Shown: positions 34,394 to 42,361 of the stretch, piece after piece
How positions within the stretch are numbered: the stretch's first letter is position 1
Layout: each line of letters starts with the position of its first letter
From: Lachnospiraceae bacterium
GTDB taxonomy: Bacteria > Bacillota > Clostridia > Lachnospirales > Lachnospiraceae
Length of the DNA stretch: 64,000 nt
Reading direction: 5' to 3'
Assembly: GCA_910574885.1 (NCBI GenBank)
Contig: CAJTDD010000016.1
Coordinates: 1-64,000, forward strand
Translations under genes and position numbers: made by a program
The notes under the pieces: model-generated
The model's input: only the letters and a program-made list of their open reading frames with translations
Told to the model about the DNA's origin: nothing
Databases searched by the model: none

Positions 34394-34720
34394 TCATCCC
34401 TTCAACCCATTCAGCGCGACCCCCGCCTCGAATTTTTACTGGAGCAGCAAATAGAACAGAAACGGCGGCATAAACGTATCACCGCACATGCCATCGAAAG
34501 TCCCACATCCACATCATACTGTGCCTTCATGGCAGTGTGCGCATCACCAGAGGCAGAATGACAGACCACAGAATCCTTCGGTTGGAAGCTCCGTCAATCC
34601 GGGCAGATTCCAGCAGTTCATTGGGGATGTCAAGAATCGCCTGCCGCATAATGAACACATAGATAAGTACAAGAGATAATTAACGGCATATGGGAGGATG
34701 GACGATGAAGATTCAAAAAC
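34394..34720 (-). pseudogene. relic of a sugar ABC permease (MalG type)
   Basis: On the minus strand the frame reads [20 protein letters not shown] followed by [18 protein letters not shown]. This is the EAA coupling motif of MalG-like permeases. After a frame change a typical C-terminus follows (LMPPFLFYLLLQ, stop, KFEAGVALNGLKG) ending at TGA 34394-34396. The N-terminal half is missing. With the MalF relic on the same strand at 28.9 kb it points to a lost carbohydrate transporter linked to the DUF4091 and acyltransferase genes. Confidence 0.8.
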
Positions 34721-34737
34721 ACAAGTGGCACATAGGA

Positions 34738-34777
34738 ATCCACCGTATCGGTTTTTATCCGGTACAGTGGATTTTTT
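34738..34777 (+). terminator. intrinsic terminator overlapping the sigma-factor promoter
   Basis: ATCCAC (34738-34743), then GTA after one mismatch, pairs with TAC and GTGGAT (34763-34772), followed by TTTTTT. The T-run leads into TGTAAC, the possible -35 element of the ECF promoter. Confidence 0.65.
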
Positions 34778-34828
34778 GTAACTTTTTCTGAAATTTTCCC
34801 CACTAATAGATGTACGGAAAAAGACGTC
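34769..34828 (+). promoter_or_regulatory. ECF-type promoter-like element, copy 2 (autoregulatory?)
   Basis: This is the second copy of the element at 31223-31282 and lies 33 bp before the start of the sigma gene. TGTAACTTTTT and CCCACTAATAG would be the -35 and -10. Sigma factors of this kind often transcribe their own operon. Confidence 0.55.
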
Positions 34829-34860
34829 TTTTTGAGAAAAGTAAATAAAGGAGAAGTGTA

Positions 34861-35394
34861 ATGAGTGCAGAGGAACAGATACGGCTTGTGAAAAAAGCAG
34901 TAAAGGGAAATCCGGACGCATATGGTACATTGATTGCAGAGCATCAGGAGTATTTGTATAAAATGGCGTATTTATATGTACGCAATGAGGAAGCCGCCCT
35001 GGACGTGGTGGGTTCTGCAATACTGAGCGCATACCAAAGCATACGCACATTGAAGGAACCGGAGTATTTTAAGACTTGGCTTACCAGGATTCTTATCCGC
35101 ACGGCGTTAAACGAGCAGAAGAAAGTGGTCTATTACAGTGAATTGGACAATGTAGTGATTTCGCAGCGGTATACGGGAGTATCGTTGGAAGAAAAATGCG
35201 ATTTAAATTCTGCCATCGGGCAGTTGTCCGAAAAATATCGCACGGTCATCTATCTGAAATATTTCAGCGAGTTCACGATAAAAGAAATCGCATTTGCCAT
35301 GGACGCGCCGGAAGGTTCGGTAAAAGCATATTTAAGCCGCGCGAGAGAGGAATTAAAACGAATATTGAAGGAGGATTATCTATATGCAAATTAA
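34861..35394 (+). CDS. ECF-type RNA polymerase sigma factor
   Basis: The 177-residue protein has region 2 (AYGTLIAEHQEYLYKMAYLY and a later WLTRILIRTALNE) and region 4 (AIGQLSEKYRTVIYLKYFSE, FTIKEIAFAMDAPEGSVKAY with the helix-turn-helix). It directs RNA polymerase to stress-type promoters. It overlaps the following DUF4179 gene by 11 bp, the standard arrangement with a membrane anti-sigma factor. AAAGGAG precedes the ATG, and the element at 34769-34828 is a likely autoregulated promoter. Confidence 0.9.
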   Translation: MSAEEQIRLVKKAVKGNPDAYGTLIAEHQEYLYKMAYLYVRNEEAALDVVGSAILSAYQSIRTLKEPEYFKTWLTRILIRTALNEQKKVVYYSELDNVVISQRYTGVSLEEKCDLNSAIGQLSEKYRTVIYLKYFSEFTIKEIAFAMDAPEGSVKAYLSRAREELKRILKEDYLYAN

Positions 35395-36466
35395 ATTTGA
35401 CGATATCAGCGTCCCGACAGAGAAACTGAATCAGGTAGTCGCACAGAATCTCTATGATATAAAAATCCAGTATAAGAAAAGGCGGCAACGGAATCATTTG
35501 TTCAGGGGGATGGCGGCGGCAGCCATTCTGTTTGCAGCAGGAGTCTGTTTTACCAATCCGGCGCTTGCGGCGAAGCTGCCCTTGATTGGCCATATTTTCG
35601 AGAAGGTTCAGGATGAGATGATGTTCCCAGGGGATTTTGACGAGGTAGCGGAACCGGTAACGGAAGGAAATGTCAGCGAATCCCAAGGCGTTACAATCAC
35701 ATTGTCGGAAATCTACTGCGACCCAAGGGCGATGCAGGTTTCCGCAGTAATTGAGACGAAAGAGCCGTTCCCGGACAAAGTCAAAGAATCCAACATCCTA
35801 TATGGGGATGACATCGGATATCGAATGGAGCTTGACGTGGAGCAGGATTTTGATTTTATGACGCCTTCTGGCAGTGAGGATGAATGGGAATGGACGCCTG
35901 TTGAGATGAGGGGAGAATATGTGGATGAGCATACCTTCGTCGGGGCAATCTATATTCCTTTTTGGGTCAGCCCGATAGCAAGATATACGGTTCCGGATAC
36001 ATTTCAGTGGAAATTAAAAGTGAGCGGGATACGGAATCAGTATTATTCCAAGGCAGGAACATGGGAATTCAAGACGGACGTGACGGTTGACCGGTCACAG
36101 ATGAAAGTGGTTGAGGTCAATAAAAGCGCGCCGAACGGCGAGATCATCAAATCAGTGACTATGACGCCTACAGAGGTATATGTGGACGCCGTCCATGACG
36201 ACAGCCGGGAGATTGGGAGTTATGAAGAACTCCAGAGCGTCATGCTGGATGCGGACGGCAGGCACATCATTGATAAAGTGTGGACATTTTCGGCAGAGCA
36301 GTACAATGTGTCGAAAATTACGATTTACTATTTCCGCGCCGAGACAGACGAGGCATATATGGAGATACAGGAAAAATTAAACGACGAGTCATTTCAGGAT
36401 CAACTTGTGGAGTATCTGGAGGAAATATCGGTCGAAAAGATAGAGATTGATTTGAGTGATGTATAG
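35384..36466 (+). CDS. DUF4179 membrane protein, probable anti-sigma factor
   Basis: The 360-residue protein has a cytosolic N-terminus of about 40 residues with a basic patch KKRRQRNH and one membrane helix (about 42-60). A long extracytoplasmic part follows, with the DUF4179 domain beginning GVTITLSEIYCDPRAMQVSA. This topology fits an anti-sigma factor that holds the ECF sigma factor at the membrane and senses an external signal. Overlap with the sigma gene supports this. A strong terminator follows, shared with the convergent AraC gene. Confidence 0.82.
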   Translation: MQIKFDDISVPTEKLNQVVAQNLYDIKIQYKKRRQRNHLFRGMAAAAILFAAGVCFTNPALAAKLPLIGHIFEKVQDEMMFPGDFDEVAEPVTEGNVSESQGVTITLSEIYCDPRAMQVSAVIETKEPFPDKVKESNILYGDDIGYRMELDVEQDFDFMTPSGSEDEWEWTPVEMRGEYVDEHTFVGAIYIPFWVSPIARYTVPDTFQWKLKVSGIRNQYYSKAGTWEFKTDVTVDRSQMKVVEVNKSAPNGEIIKSVTMTPTEVYVDAVHDDSREIGSYEELQSVMLDADGRHIIDKVWTFSAEQYNVSKITIYYFRAETDEAYMEIQEKLNDESFQDQLVEYLEEISVEKIEIDLSDV

Positions 36467-36506
36467 ATCTATTAAATAGATTAATGGTAACAGAGCGATG
36501 AATATT

Positions 36507-36532
36507 AGAGAGAGGATTATCCTCTCTCTTTT
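36507..36532. terminator. intrinsic terminator between convergent genes
   Basis: AGAGAGAGGA (36507-36516) pairs with TCCTCTCTCT (36520-36529) over a TTA loop, with T residues after it on the + strand. Confidence 0.85.
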
Positions 36533-36567
36533 GCCAGGGAGAATACATTGACAATTATTAAAAGCAT

Positions 36568-37461
36568 TTAAGAGGGGATACGCATATGCTCCTTCCGGTA
36601 ACGGCTGGGGGAGCATCCCATGTACCGCTTAAATATCTGCCCGTAATACGCGGGGGTGGAGAATCCTGTCATGACGGAAGTCTTCGTAACGCTCTCCCCC
36701 TCCCGCAGAAGCGAAAGGCTGCTCTGCACACGCAGGAACAGGATATAGTCAAAGATCGTCATTTTCATATATTTCTTAAAAAAACGGCAGCATTCGCTTT
36801 TGCAGATGTTCACATGCTCCGAGATTTCATCTAACGTCAACTCCTGTGTATAATGAGCCTGAATATAGGAAAGGATTTCTTTCAGCCTTGCCAGATGCTT
36901 CTGGGGCTGCTGTTCGCTGACGGGAAGGGAACAGTAATATCGGTATAGGCTTTGCCAGATGCCGGCGAGGATGAGATGCACCTGCAATTCATAGTCCGCC
37001 GGCGGATTCTGCGACATTCGGTAAATCTTTTGGAGCTGTCCAATCACATTCTGATGCCATTCCACGTCTTTTTGGAGTTTTAAGGAATGCCAACTCTCGT
37101 TGGCAGTGATAAAATCCACATATTTCGTCTGGAGCAGGCTGTTCTCGTACCCGTAAATGAATCTGGGATGGAAGGTGACGGACAGATAGTTACAGTCCTT
37201 CTGCTCTACCATATAGCCGGAATGGAGGGCGTTGCTGTTGCAGAACAAGCCTTCCCCCTGAGAAAGCAGGTTCTTCTCATTGTTCACAAAATATTCGATT
37301 TGCCCGGACATGACCCATGTAAACTCGATTTCCGGATGCCAGTGCCAGGGAAATGAATTCTGTTCGTATGCCTGAATCTTCTCGAGGCTTACGTGGACCG
37401 GAAATTCATAGTTCCCGTGTTTTTTGATTTCTTTCTGGTCTTTTTCTGTTTGCAGCTTCAT
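36568..37461 (-). CDS. AraC family transcriptional regulator with cupin domain
   Basis: The 297-residue protein has a cupin-like sensor (FPWHWHPEIEFTWVMSGQIE, about 37-56) and two AraC helix-turn-helix motifs at about 205-290: LDEISEHVNICKSECCRFFK and VTKTSVMTGFSTPAYYGQIF, ending with the family tail GCSPSRYRKEH. Such proteins activate sugar-use operons when a sugar binds. It is divergent from galK, and a 16-bp palindrome lies between them, so galK-galT is the likely target. Confidence 0.9.
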   Translation of the reverse strand: MKLQTEKDQKEIKKHGNYEFPVHVSLEKIQAYEQNSFPWHWHPEIEFTWVMSGQIEYFVNNEKNLLSQGEGLFCNSNALHSGYMVEQKDCNYLSVTFHPRFIYGYENSLLQTKYVDFITANESWHSLKLQKDVEWHQNVIGQLQKIYRMSQNPPADYELQVHLILAGIWQSLYRYYCSLPVSEQQPQKHLARLKEILSYIQAHYTQELTLDEISEHVNICKSECCRFFKKYMKMTIFDYILFLRVQSSLSLLREGESVTKTSVMTGFSTPAYYGQIFKRYMGCSPSRYRKEHMRIPS

Positions 37462-37486
37462 AGCAAAACCTCATTTCCTCAATATA

Positions 37487-37540
37487 TTGATAATATTATC
37501 AAATATTCTTATTGTATCCCTTGGCAAATCTCATTATAAT
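37487..37540 (+). promoter_or_regulatory. galK promoter with upstream palindromic operator
   Basis: TTGTAT (37512-37517) and TATAAT (37535-37540) are 17 bp apart and form a good sigma-A promoter reading toward galK. Just upstream, TTGATAATATTATCAA (37487-37502) is a perfect 16-bp palindrome between the divergent AraC gene and galK. It is a plausible regulator site. Confidence 0.6.
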
Positions 37541-37671
37541 TATAAAACAAATAGGGCAGATATGCAAGCAAAGCCAGAGAATGCCGGCATTTGAAGCCGG
37601 CTTTGCAGATGGCGGGGAACAGGCAGTCCGTTTGCACGAAAAATTGGCAAAAAACAAAAACGGAGGATACG

Positions 37672-38841
37672 ATGATGAAGGAGAAATTAATTCAGCAGTT
37701 CCAGGATCTATACAAAGGGGAAGGTGAAATCAGGGCTTACTTTGCGCCGGGGCGTGTGAATCTGATCGGAGAACACACAGATTATAATGGGGGGCATGTA
37801 TTTCCCTGTGCGTTGACATTAGGAACATATGGAATCGTAAGGAACAGAGATGACAGGAAACTCAGGTTCTACTCTGCGAATTTTGACAAGCTGGGTGTCA
37901 TTGAGACGACCCTTGACGAGCTGGTTCCGGACCCGAAGGCGAATTGGACGAATTATCCCAAAGGCGTGATGTGGGCGTTCGAGAAACGGGGATATAAGCT
38001 GGCGCACGGCCTGGATATCCTGATTTACGGAAATATCCCCAACGGCTCCGGACTGTCTTCTTCCGCATCGCTTGAGGTGCTGACAGGAATCATATTGAAG
38101 GATACATTTGGGTTTGATGATGTGTCCATGGTGGATATCGCGCTGATCGGCCAGGATTCGGAAAATAATTTCAATGGCTGCAACTGCGGGATTATGGATC
38201 AGTTTGCCAGCGCAATGGGCAAGAAGGACCACGCCATTTTCCTGGATACCAATACGCTTCATTATGAGTATGCGCCGGTAGCGCTTGAAGACGCGAAGAT
38301 TGTAATTACCAACAGCAAGGTAAAGCACAGTTTGGTGGACTCTGCGTATAATGACCGGAGAAATGAATGTGAGACGGCTCTGAAAGAGCTAAAGGCCGTG
38401 ACAAATATTTCTTCCCTTGGAGAATTGTCAGAGGAAGCGTACGAGGAGCATAAGGACGCAATTAAGGATGCTGTCCGGCAGAGACGGGCAAAACATGCCG
38501 TCTATGAGAACCAGAGGACGATTCGTGCCGTTGAGGCGTTGAAGAACCAGGATGTAGAGCTGTTCGGAAAGCTGATGAACGCATCCCACGAATCCCTGCG
38601 GTATGACTATGAGGTTTCCTGTGAAGAGATTGACATCCTTGTGGATCTTGCACAGGCGATGCCGGGCGTGCTTGGCTCCCGTATCACGGGCGGCGGTTTC
38701 GGCGGCTGTACCGTCAGCATCGTGAAGAATGACGCTGTGGATACGTTTGTCAGCGAGATTGGGAAGGCATACAGAGAGAAGGTAGGGCATGACGCGGAGT
38801 TCTATGTTGTAGATATCGGGGACGGCGCAAGTGTAATTTAG
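37672..38841 (+). CDS. galK: galactokinase
   Basis: The 389-residue protein is a GHMP kinase with GRVNLIGEHTDYNGG (galactokinase signature), the ATP loop PNGSGLSSSASLEV, and the C-terminal GSRITGGGFGGCTVSIV. It phosphorylates galactose at C1, the first step of the Leloir pathway. The frame extends upstream, but CGGAGG at 37661-37666 sets the start at the ATG pair 37672/37675. galT follows 27 bp later. Confidence 0.96.
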   Translation: MMKEKLIQQFQDLYKGEGEIRAYFAPGRVNLIGEHTDYNGGHVFPCALTLGTYGIVRNRDDRKLRFYSANFDKLGVIETTLDELVPDPKANWTNYPKGVMWAFEKRGYKLAHGLDILIYGNIPNGSGLSSSASLEVLTGIILKDTFGFDDVSMVDIALIGQDSENNFNGCNCGIMDQFASAMGKKDHAIFLDTNTLHYEYAPVALEDAKIVITNSKVKHSLVDSAYNDRRNECETALKELKAVTNISSLGELSEEAYEEHKDAIKDAVRQRRAKHAVYENQRTIRAVEALKNQDVELFGKLMNASHESLRYDYEVSCEEIDILVDLAQAMPGVLGSRITGGGFGGCTVSIVKNDAVDTFVSEIGKAYREKVGHDAEFYVVDIGDGASVI

Positions 38842-38868
38842 ATTTTGGCAGCATAAGGAGAAGAGAAA

Positions 38869-40359
38869 ATGTTAAGTGAAAATATCAAAAAATTAGTAGA
38901 ATACGGTATTCAGACTGGCTTAACCCCTGAGGAGGAGCGAATCTATACGACGAATCTCCTGCTGGAAATGTTCCATGAAGACGACTATGAAGATGCTGCG
39001 TTAGACACGGACGAGATCGAGTTGGAATCTGTGTTAAAGGAGCTTCTAGATGAAGCGGTAAAGCGCGGCATTATCGAGGACAGCATCGGATACAGGGATT
39101 TATTTGACACGAAGTTAATGAACTGCCTTGTCCCAAGGCCGGCACAGGTACAGGCGGCATTTGCGGAAAAATATAAGGCGTCCCCTAAGGAGGCGACGGA
39201 TTACTATTACAAACTGAGCCAGGACAGCGACTATATCCGCCGTTACCGCGTAAAAAAAGATATGAAATGGAAAGTGGATTCCCCTTACGGCGAGATTGAT
39301 ATTACCATCAACCTGTCAAAGCCGGAGAAGGACCCTAAAGCAATCGCGGCGGCGAAACATGCCAAGGCGAGTAGTTACCCTAAGTGTCTTTTGTGCATGG
39401 AGAACGAAGGATACGCCGGACGCCTGAACCATCCGGCGAGGGAGAACCACCGGATTATCCCTGTCACGATTAACGACAGCAAATGGGGATTCCAGTATTC
39501 TCCGTATGTGTACTATAATGAACACTGTATCGTATTTAACGGGCAGCATGTCCCGATGAAGATAGACCGGGCGGCGTTTATCAAGCTGTTTGATTTTATT
39601 AAGCAGTTCCCGCATTACTTCCTTGGATCCAATGCGGATCTTCCAATTGTGGGAGGCTCTATTTTAAGCCATGACCATTTCCAGGGCGGAAACTATACGT
39701 TTGCCATGGCGAAGGCGCCTATTGAGAAGTCTGTGACGATTCCGGGATACGAGGACGTGGAGGCAGGAATCGTGAAATGGCCGCTGTCTGTGCTGCGAAT
39801 TAGGAATCAGGATGAGAAGCGGCTGATAGATCTTGCAGACCATGTTCTGGGCGCCTGGAGGGGATATACGGACGAGGACGCATTTATTTTCGCAGAGACG
39901 GACGGGGAACCCCACAATACGATTACGCCGATTGCAAGGAAAGTAGGAGATACATACGAGCTTGACCTGACGCTTAGGAATAATATCACGACAGAAGAGC
40001 ATCCGCTGGGGGTTTATCATCCTCATGCCCAGTACCATAACATCAAGAAAGAGAATATCGGGCTGATTGAGGTCATGGGGCTTGCGGTGCTTCCTGCAAG
40101 GCTGAAGGAAGAGATGGAGATTCTGGCAGATTATCTGGTGGATGGCAAGGATATCCGAAGCAATGAGAAGATTGAAAAGCATGCGGATTGGGCGGAAGCA
40201 TTCCTGCCTAAGTATGACAGCATCAATAGGGAGAATGTGATGGATGTGCTGAAAGAAGAAATCGGCATTACATTTACCCATGTGCTGGAGGACGCAGGCG
40301 TCTATAAGTGTACGGAGGAAGGGCGTCATGCATTCCTGAGATTTATAGACACGCTGTAA
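38869..40359 (+). CDS. galT: UDP-glucose--hexose-1-phosphate uridylyltransferase (Firmicutes type)
   Basis: The 496-residue protein belongs to the long GalT class found in Firmicutes. It has LVPRPAQVQAAFAEKY and KCLLCMENEGYAGR. The segment VGGSILSHDHFQGGNY is the active-site histidine region, equivalent to the HPH motif of short GalT enzymes. It exchanges UMP between UDP-glucose and galactose 1-phosphate. AAGGAG precedes the ATG. It forms an operon with galK; no galE lies in the window. Confidence 0.95.
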   Translation: MLSENIKKLVEYGIQTGLTPEEERIYTTNLLLEMFHEDDYEDAALDTDEIELESVLKELLDEAVKRGIIEDSIGYRDLFDTKLMNCLVPRPAQVQAAFAEKYKASPKEATDYYYKLSQDSDYIRRYRVKKDMKWKVDSPYGEIDITINLSKPEKDPKAIAAAKHAKASSYPKCLLCMENEGYAGRLNHPARENHRIIPVTINDSKWGFQYSPYVYYNEHCIVFNGQHVPMKIDRAAFIKLFDFIKQFPHYFLGSNADLPIVGGSILSHDHFQGGNYTFAMAKAPIEKSVTIPGYEDVEAGIVKWPLSVLRIRNQDEKRLIDLADHVLGAWRGYTDEDAFIFAETDGEPHNTITPIARKVGDTYELDLTLRNNITTEEHPLGVYHPHAQYHNIKKENIGLIEVMGLAVLPARLKEEMEILADYLVDGKDIRSNEKIEKHADWAEAFLPKYDSINRENVMDVLKEEIGITFTHVLEDAGVYKCTEEGRHAFLRFIDTL

Positions 40360-40378
40360 AATAAATGCGAAAAGCCTA

Positions 40379-40407
40379 TTGACAATCTGGGACAACTGAT
40401 ATATAAT
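40379..40407 (+). promoter_or_regulatory. consensus sigma-A promoter of tRNA-Arg
   Basis: TTGACA (40379-40384) and TATAAT (40402-40407) match consensus exactly with 17 bp between them, 30 bp before the tRNA. Confidence 0.9.
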
Positions 40408-40436
40408 AAATATCGTTGTAAACAGATTGTTAATAT

Positions 40437-40510
40437 GTGGGCGTAGCTCAGCTGGATAGAGCGTCTGGCTACGGACCAGAAGGTCGGGGGTTCGAATCCT
40501 CTCGCCCACG
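40437..40510 (+). tRNA. tRNA-Arg (anticodon ACG)
   Basis: The acceptor arms GTGGGCG (40437-40443) and CGCCCAC (40503-40509) pair fully, with discriminator G at 40510. The D arm is GCTCAGCTGGATAGAGC, the anticodon stem-loop TCTGGCTACGGACCAGA has ACG at the centre, and the T loop is TTCGAAT. The 3' CCA is not encoded. ACG is read as ICG for CGU, CGC and CGA arginine codons. Confidence 0.96.
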
Positions 40511-40512
40511 CT

Positions 40513-40546
40513 AAAAGTCCTTGCAGTTTCTCTGTAAGGACTTTTA
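40513..40546 (+). terminator. intrinsic terminator after tRNA-Arg
   Basis: AAAAGTCCTTGCAG (40513-40526) pairs with CTGTAAGGACTTTT (40531-40544), with the T-run inside and after the second arm. Confidence 0.88.
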
Positions 40547-40628
40547 TCGTACAATGACGATATGGGGCTTGATGTATCGGGGATGATGAAGCCTGATTTA
40601 TACACTTCCTGAAAGGAGGAGTCCGTGG

Positions 40629-40778
40629 ATGGAGAAGAGAAAGATTGCATGTGAAGTCTGCCGCAACCAGTGCGAGATGGAAGTCGAGATGGAAGACGGC
40701 GAGGTAGCCGAGGTTACGGGCAATGGATGTATGAAAGGGTATATTTTTGCGCAGAATGCGGTTAAAGAGCAGCAGTAA
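40629..40778 (+). CDS. small DUF1667-like cysteine protein
   Basis: The 49-residue frame starts at ATG 40629 behind AAGGAGG (40613-40619) and ends at TAA 40776-40778. It has IACEVCRNQCEMEVEMEDGE and VTGNGCMKGYIFA, matching the N-terminal half of the DUF1667 protein at 49052 (INCPMGCMLNVAMEEGEILG, GNTCRRGEAYA). Four cysteines suggest a metal site. The C-terminal half of DUF1667 is absent, so it is either a natural short version or a truncated copy. It stands alone after the tRNA. Confidence 0.7.
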   Translation: MEKRKIACEVCRNQCEMEVEMEDGEVAEVTGNGCMKGYIFAQNAVKEQQ

Positions 40779-40884
40779 TGCGGCTTTGGCAATTTTAGCT
40801 TAGATTTTTTGTGGACAATTACATCAGAATATATTAAGATGGTAATATCGTCAGAATTTATAAGAGAGAAAGGAATATGGGACT

Positions 40885-42153
40885 ATGAAGAGAAATGTTA
40901 TTGTAGGGCAGTCTGGGGGACCGACAGCGGCGATTAACTCAAGTCTTGCGGGCGTTTACCGTACTGCAAAGGATCGTGGGGCGCAGAAGGTATACGGTAT
41001 GCTTCACGGTGTACAGGGATTGTTGGAGGAGAATTATATTGACCTGGCTGACCATATCAAGACAGAACTGGATGTGGAGCTTTTGAAGAGGACTCCGGCG
41101 GCATTTTTAGGTTCTTGCCGTTATAAACTTCCGGAGATTCATGAGAACCGCGAGGTTTATGACAAGATTTTCGAGATTCTGGAGAAGCTGGATATTGAGG
41201 CGTTTATCTATATCGGCGGGAATGACTCCATGGATACGATTAAGAAGCTGTCTGATTATGCAATCATTACGGGATTTTCCACCAGATTTATCGGATGCCC
41301 GAAGACGATTGATAACGACCTTGCGCTGACTGACCATACGCCTGGATATGGAAGCGCTGCGAAGTATATCGGTACTTCTATGAAGGAGATTATCCGTGAT
41401 AGTTTCTGTCTGGAGACGGAGAACGGAATTGTTACGATTGTAGAGATTATGGGACGTAACGCAGGATGGCTGACCGGTTCGGCAGCATTGTCCGAAGGTG
41501 AGGACTGCGAAGGCCCGGATTTGATTTATCTGCCGGAGACGAAGTTCGATCTGCAGGCTTTTGGCAGAAGGGTAAAAGATCTGTTAGAGAAGAAGACATC
41601 TATCGTGGTCGCGGTATCAGAAGGAATCCGTACCGAGGATGGCACTTATGTATGTGAGCTTGGCAATAATATTGACTTCGTGGATGCGTTCGGACACAAG
41701 CAGTTGTCAGGAACGGCGTCTTATCTGGCAAGCTTTATCGCCGGAGAGCTTGGATGCAAGACCCGTGCAATCGAGCTTAGCACGCTGCAGCGTTCTGCGT
41801 CACATGCGGCGTCCCGTGTAGATATTCTGGAGGCTTATCAGGTCGGCGGTGCGGCTGTGAAGGCGGCTGACGAGGGAGATACCGGTAAGATGGTGGTACT
41901 GCAGAGATTGTCTGACGATCCGTATCAGTGCGGGACGGAAGTGAAGGATGTCCATAAGATTGCCAACGATGAGAAGCTTGTTCCGAGAGAGTGGGTGAAC
42001 GAGGAAGGAACATACGTGACCAGCGAGTTCATTTCCTATGTAAGGCCGCTGATTCAGGGCGATGTTTCACCAGTCATGGTAGACGGTATCCCGAGACATC
42101 TGTATACGCCGAGAGAGCTGAGCTATAGACAGAAAAAAGGGAATGTAGAGTAG
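40885..42153 (+). CDS. diphosphate-dependent 6-phosphofructokinase
   Basis: The 422-residue protein has the PFK core: VGQSGGPTAAINSSL, YIGGNDSMDT, and CPKTIDNDLALTDHTPGYGS with the catalytic aspartates. MGRNAGWLTG follows. GGND with D where ATP enzymes have G (GGDGS) marks the diphosphate-using class. It reversibly phosphorylates fructose 6-phosphate in glycolysis. The gene is monocistronic with a strong terminator. Confidence 0.93.
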   Translation: MKRNVIVGQSGGPTAAINSSLAGVYRTAKDRGAQKVYGMLHGVQGLLEENYIDLADHIKTELDVELLKRTPAAFLGSCRYKLPEIHENREVYDKIFEILEKLDIEAFIYIGGNDSMDTIKKLSDYAIITGFSTRFIGCPKTIDNDLALTDHTPGYGSAAKYIGTSMKEIIRDSFCLETENGIVTIVEIMGRNAGWLTGSAALSEGEDCEGPDLIYLPETKFDLQAFGRRVKDLLEKKTSIVVAVSEGIRTEDGTYVCELGNNIDFVDAFGHKQLSGTASYLASFIAGELGCKTRAIELSTLQRSASHAASRVDILEAYQVGGAAVKAADEGDTGKMVVLQRLSDDPYQCGTEVKDVHKIANDEKLVPREWVNEEGTYVTSEFISYVRPLIQGDVSPVMVDGIPRHLYTPRELSYRQKKGNVE

Positions 42154-42160
42154 TAAAAAG

Positions 42161-42191
42161 ACCGCTGCACGGGATATGTGCGGCGGTTTTT
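42161..42191 (+). terminator. intrinsic terminator
   Basis: ACCGCTGCAC (42161-42170) pairs with GTGCGGCGGT (42178-42187) with one mismatch, followed by TTTT. Confidence 0.85.
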
Positions 42192-42361
42192 CGTATCACA
42201 CATTATTTTCATATTTTAACCGACGCTCCTTTAATTTCCAAAATGTACTTGCAATTTTGCGGAAAATCAAGTAGTATAGAATTATTCTAATATTCTTAAA
42301 GAATTACGATTTCAGTTCATCCTAAGTTTTCACGTGCCTATTCCAAAGATAAAGATATCAA

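Noticed and set aside
34482-34561. Plus-strand frames in the 34.3-34.7 kb gap
   Set aside because: The opposite strand carries clear MalG motifs, and the plus-strand frames have no recognisable features.
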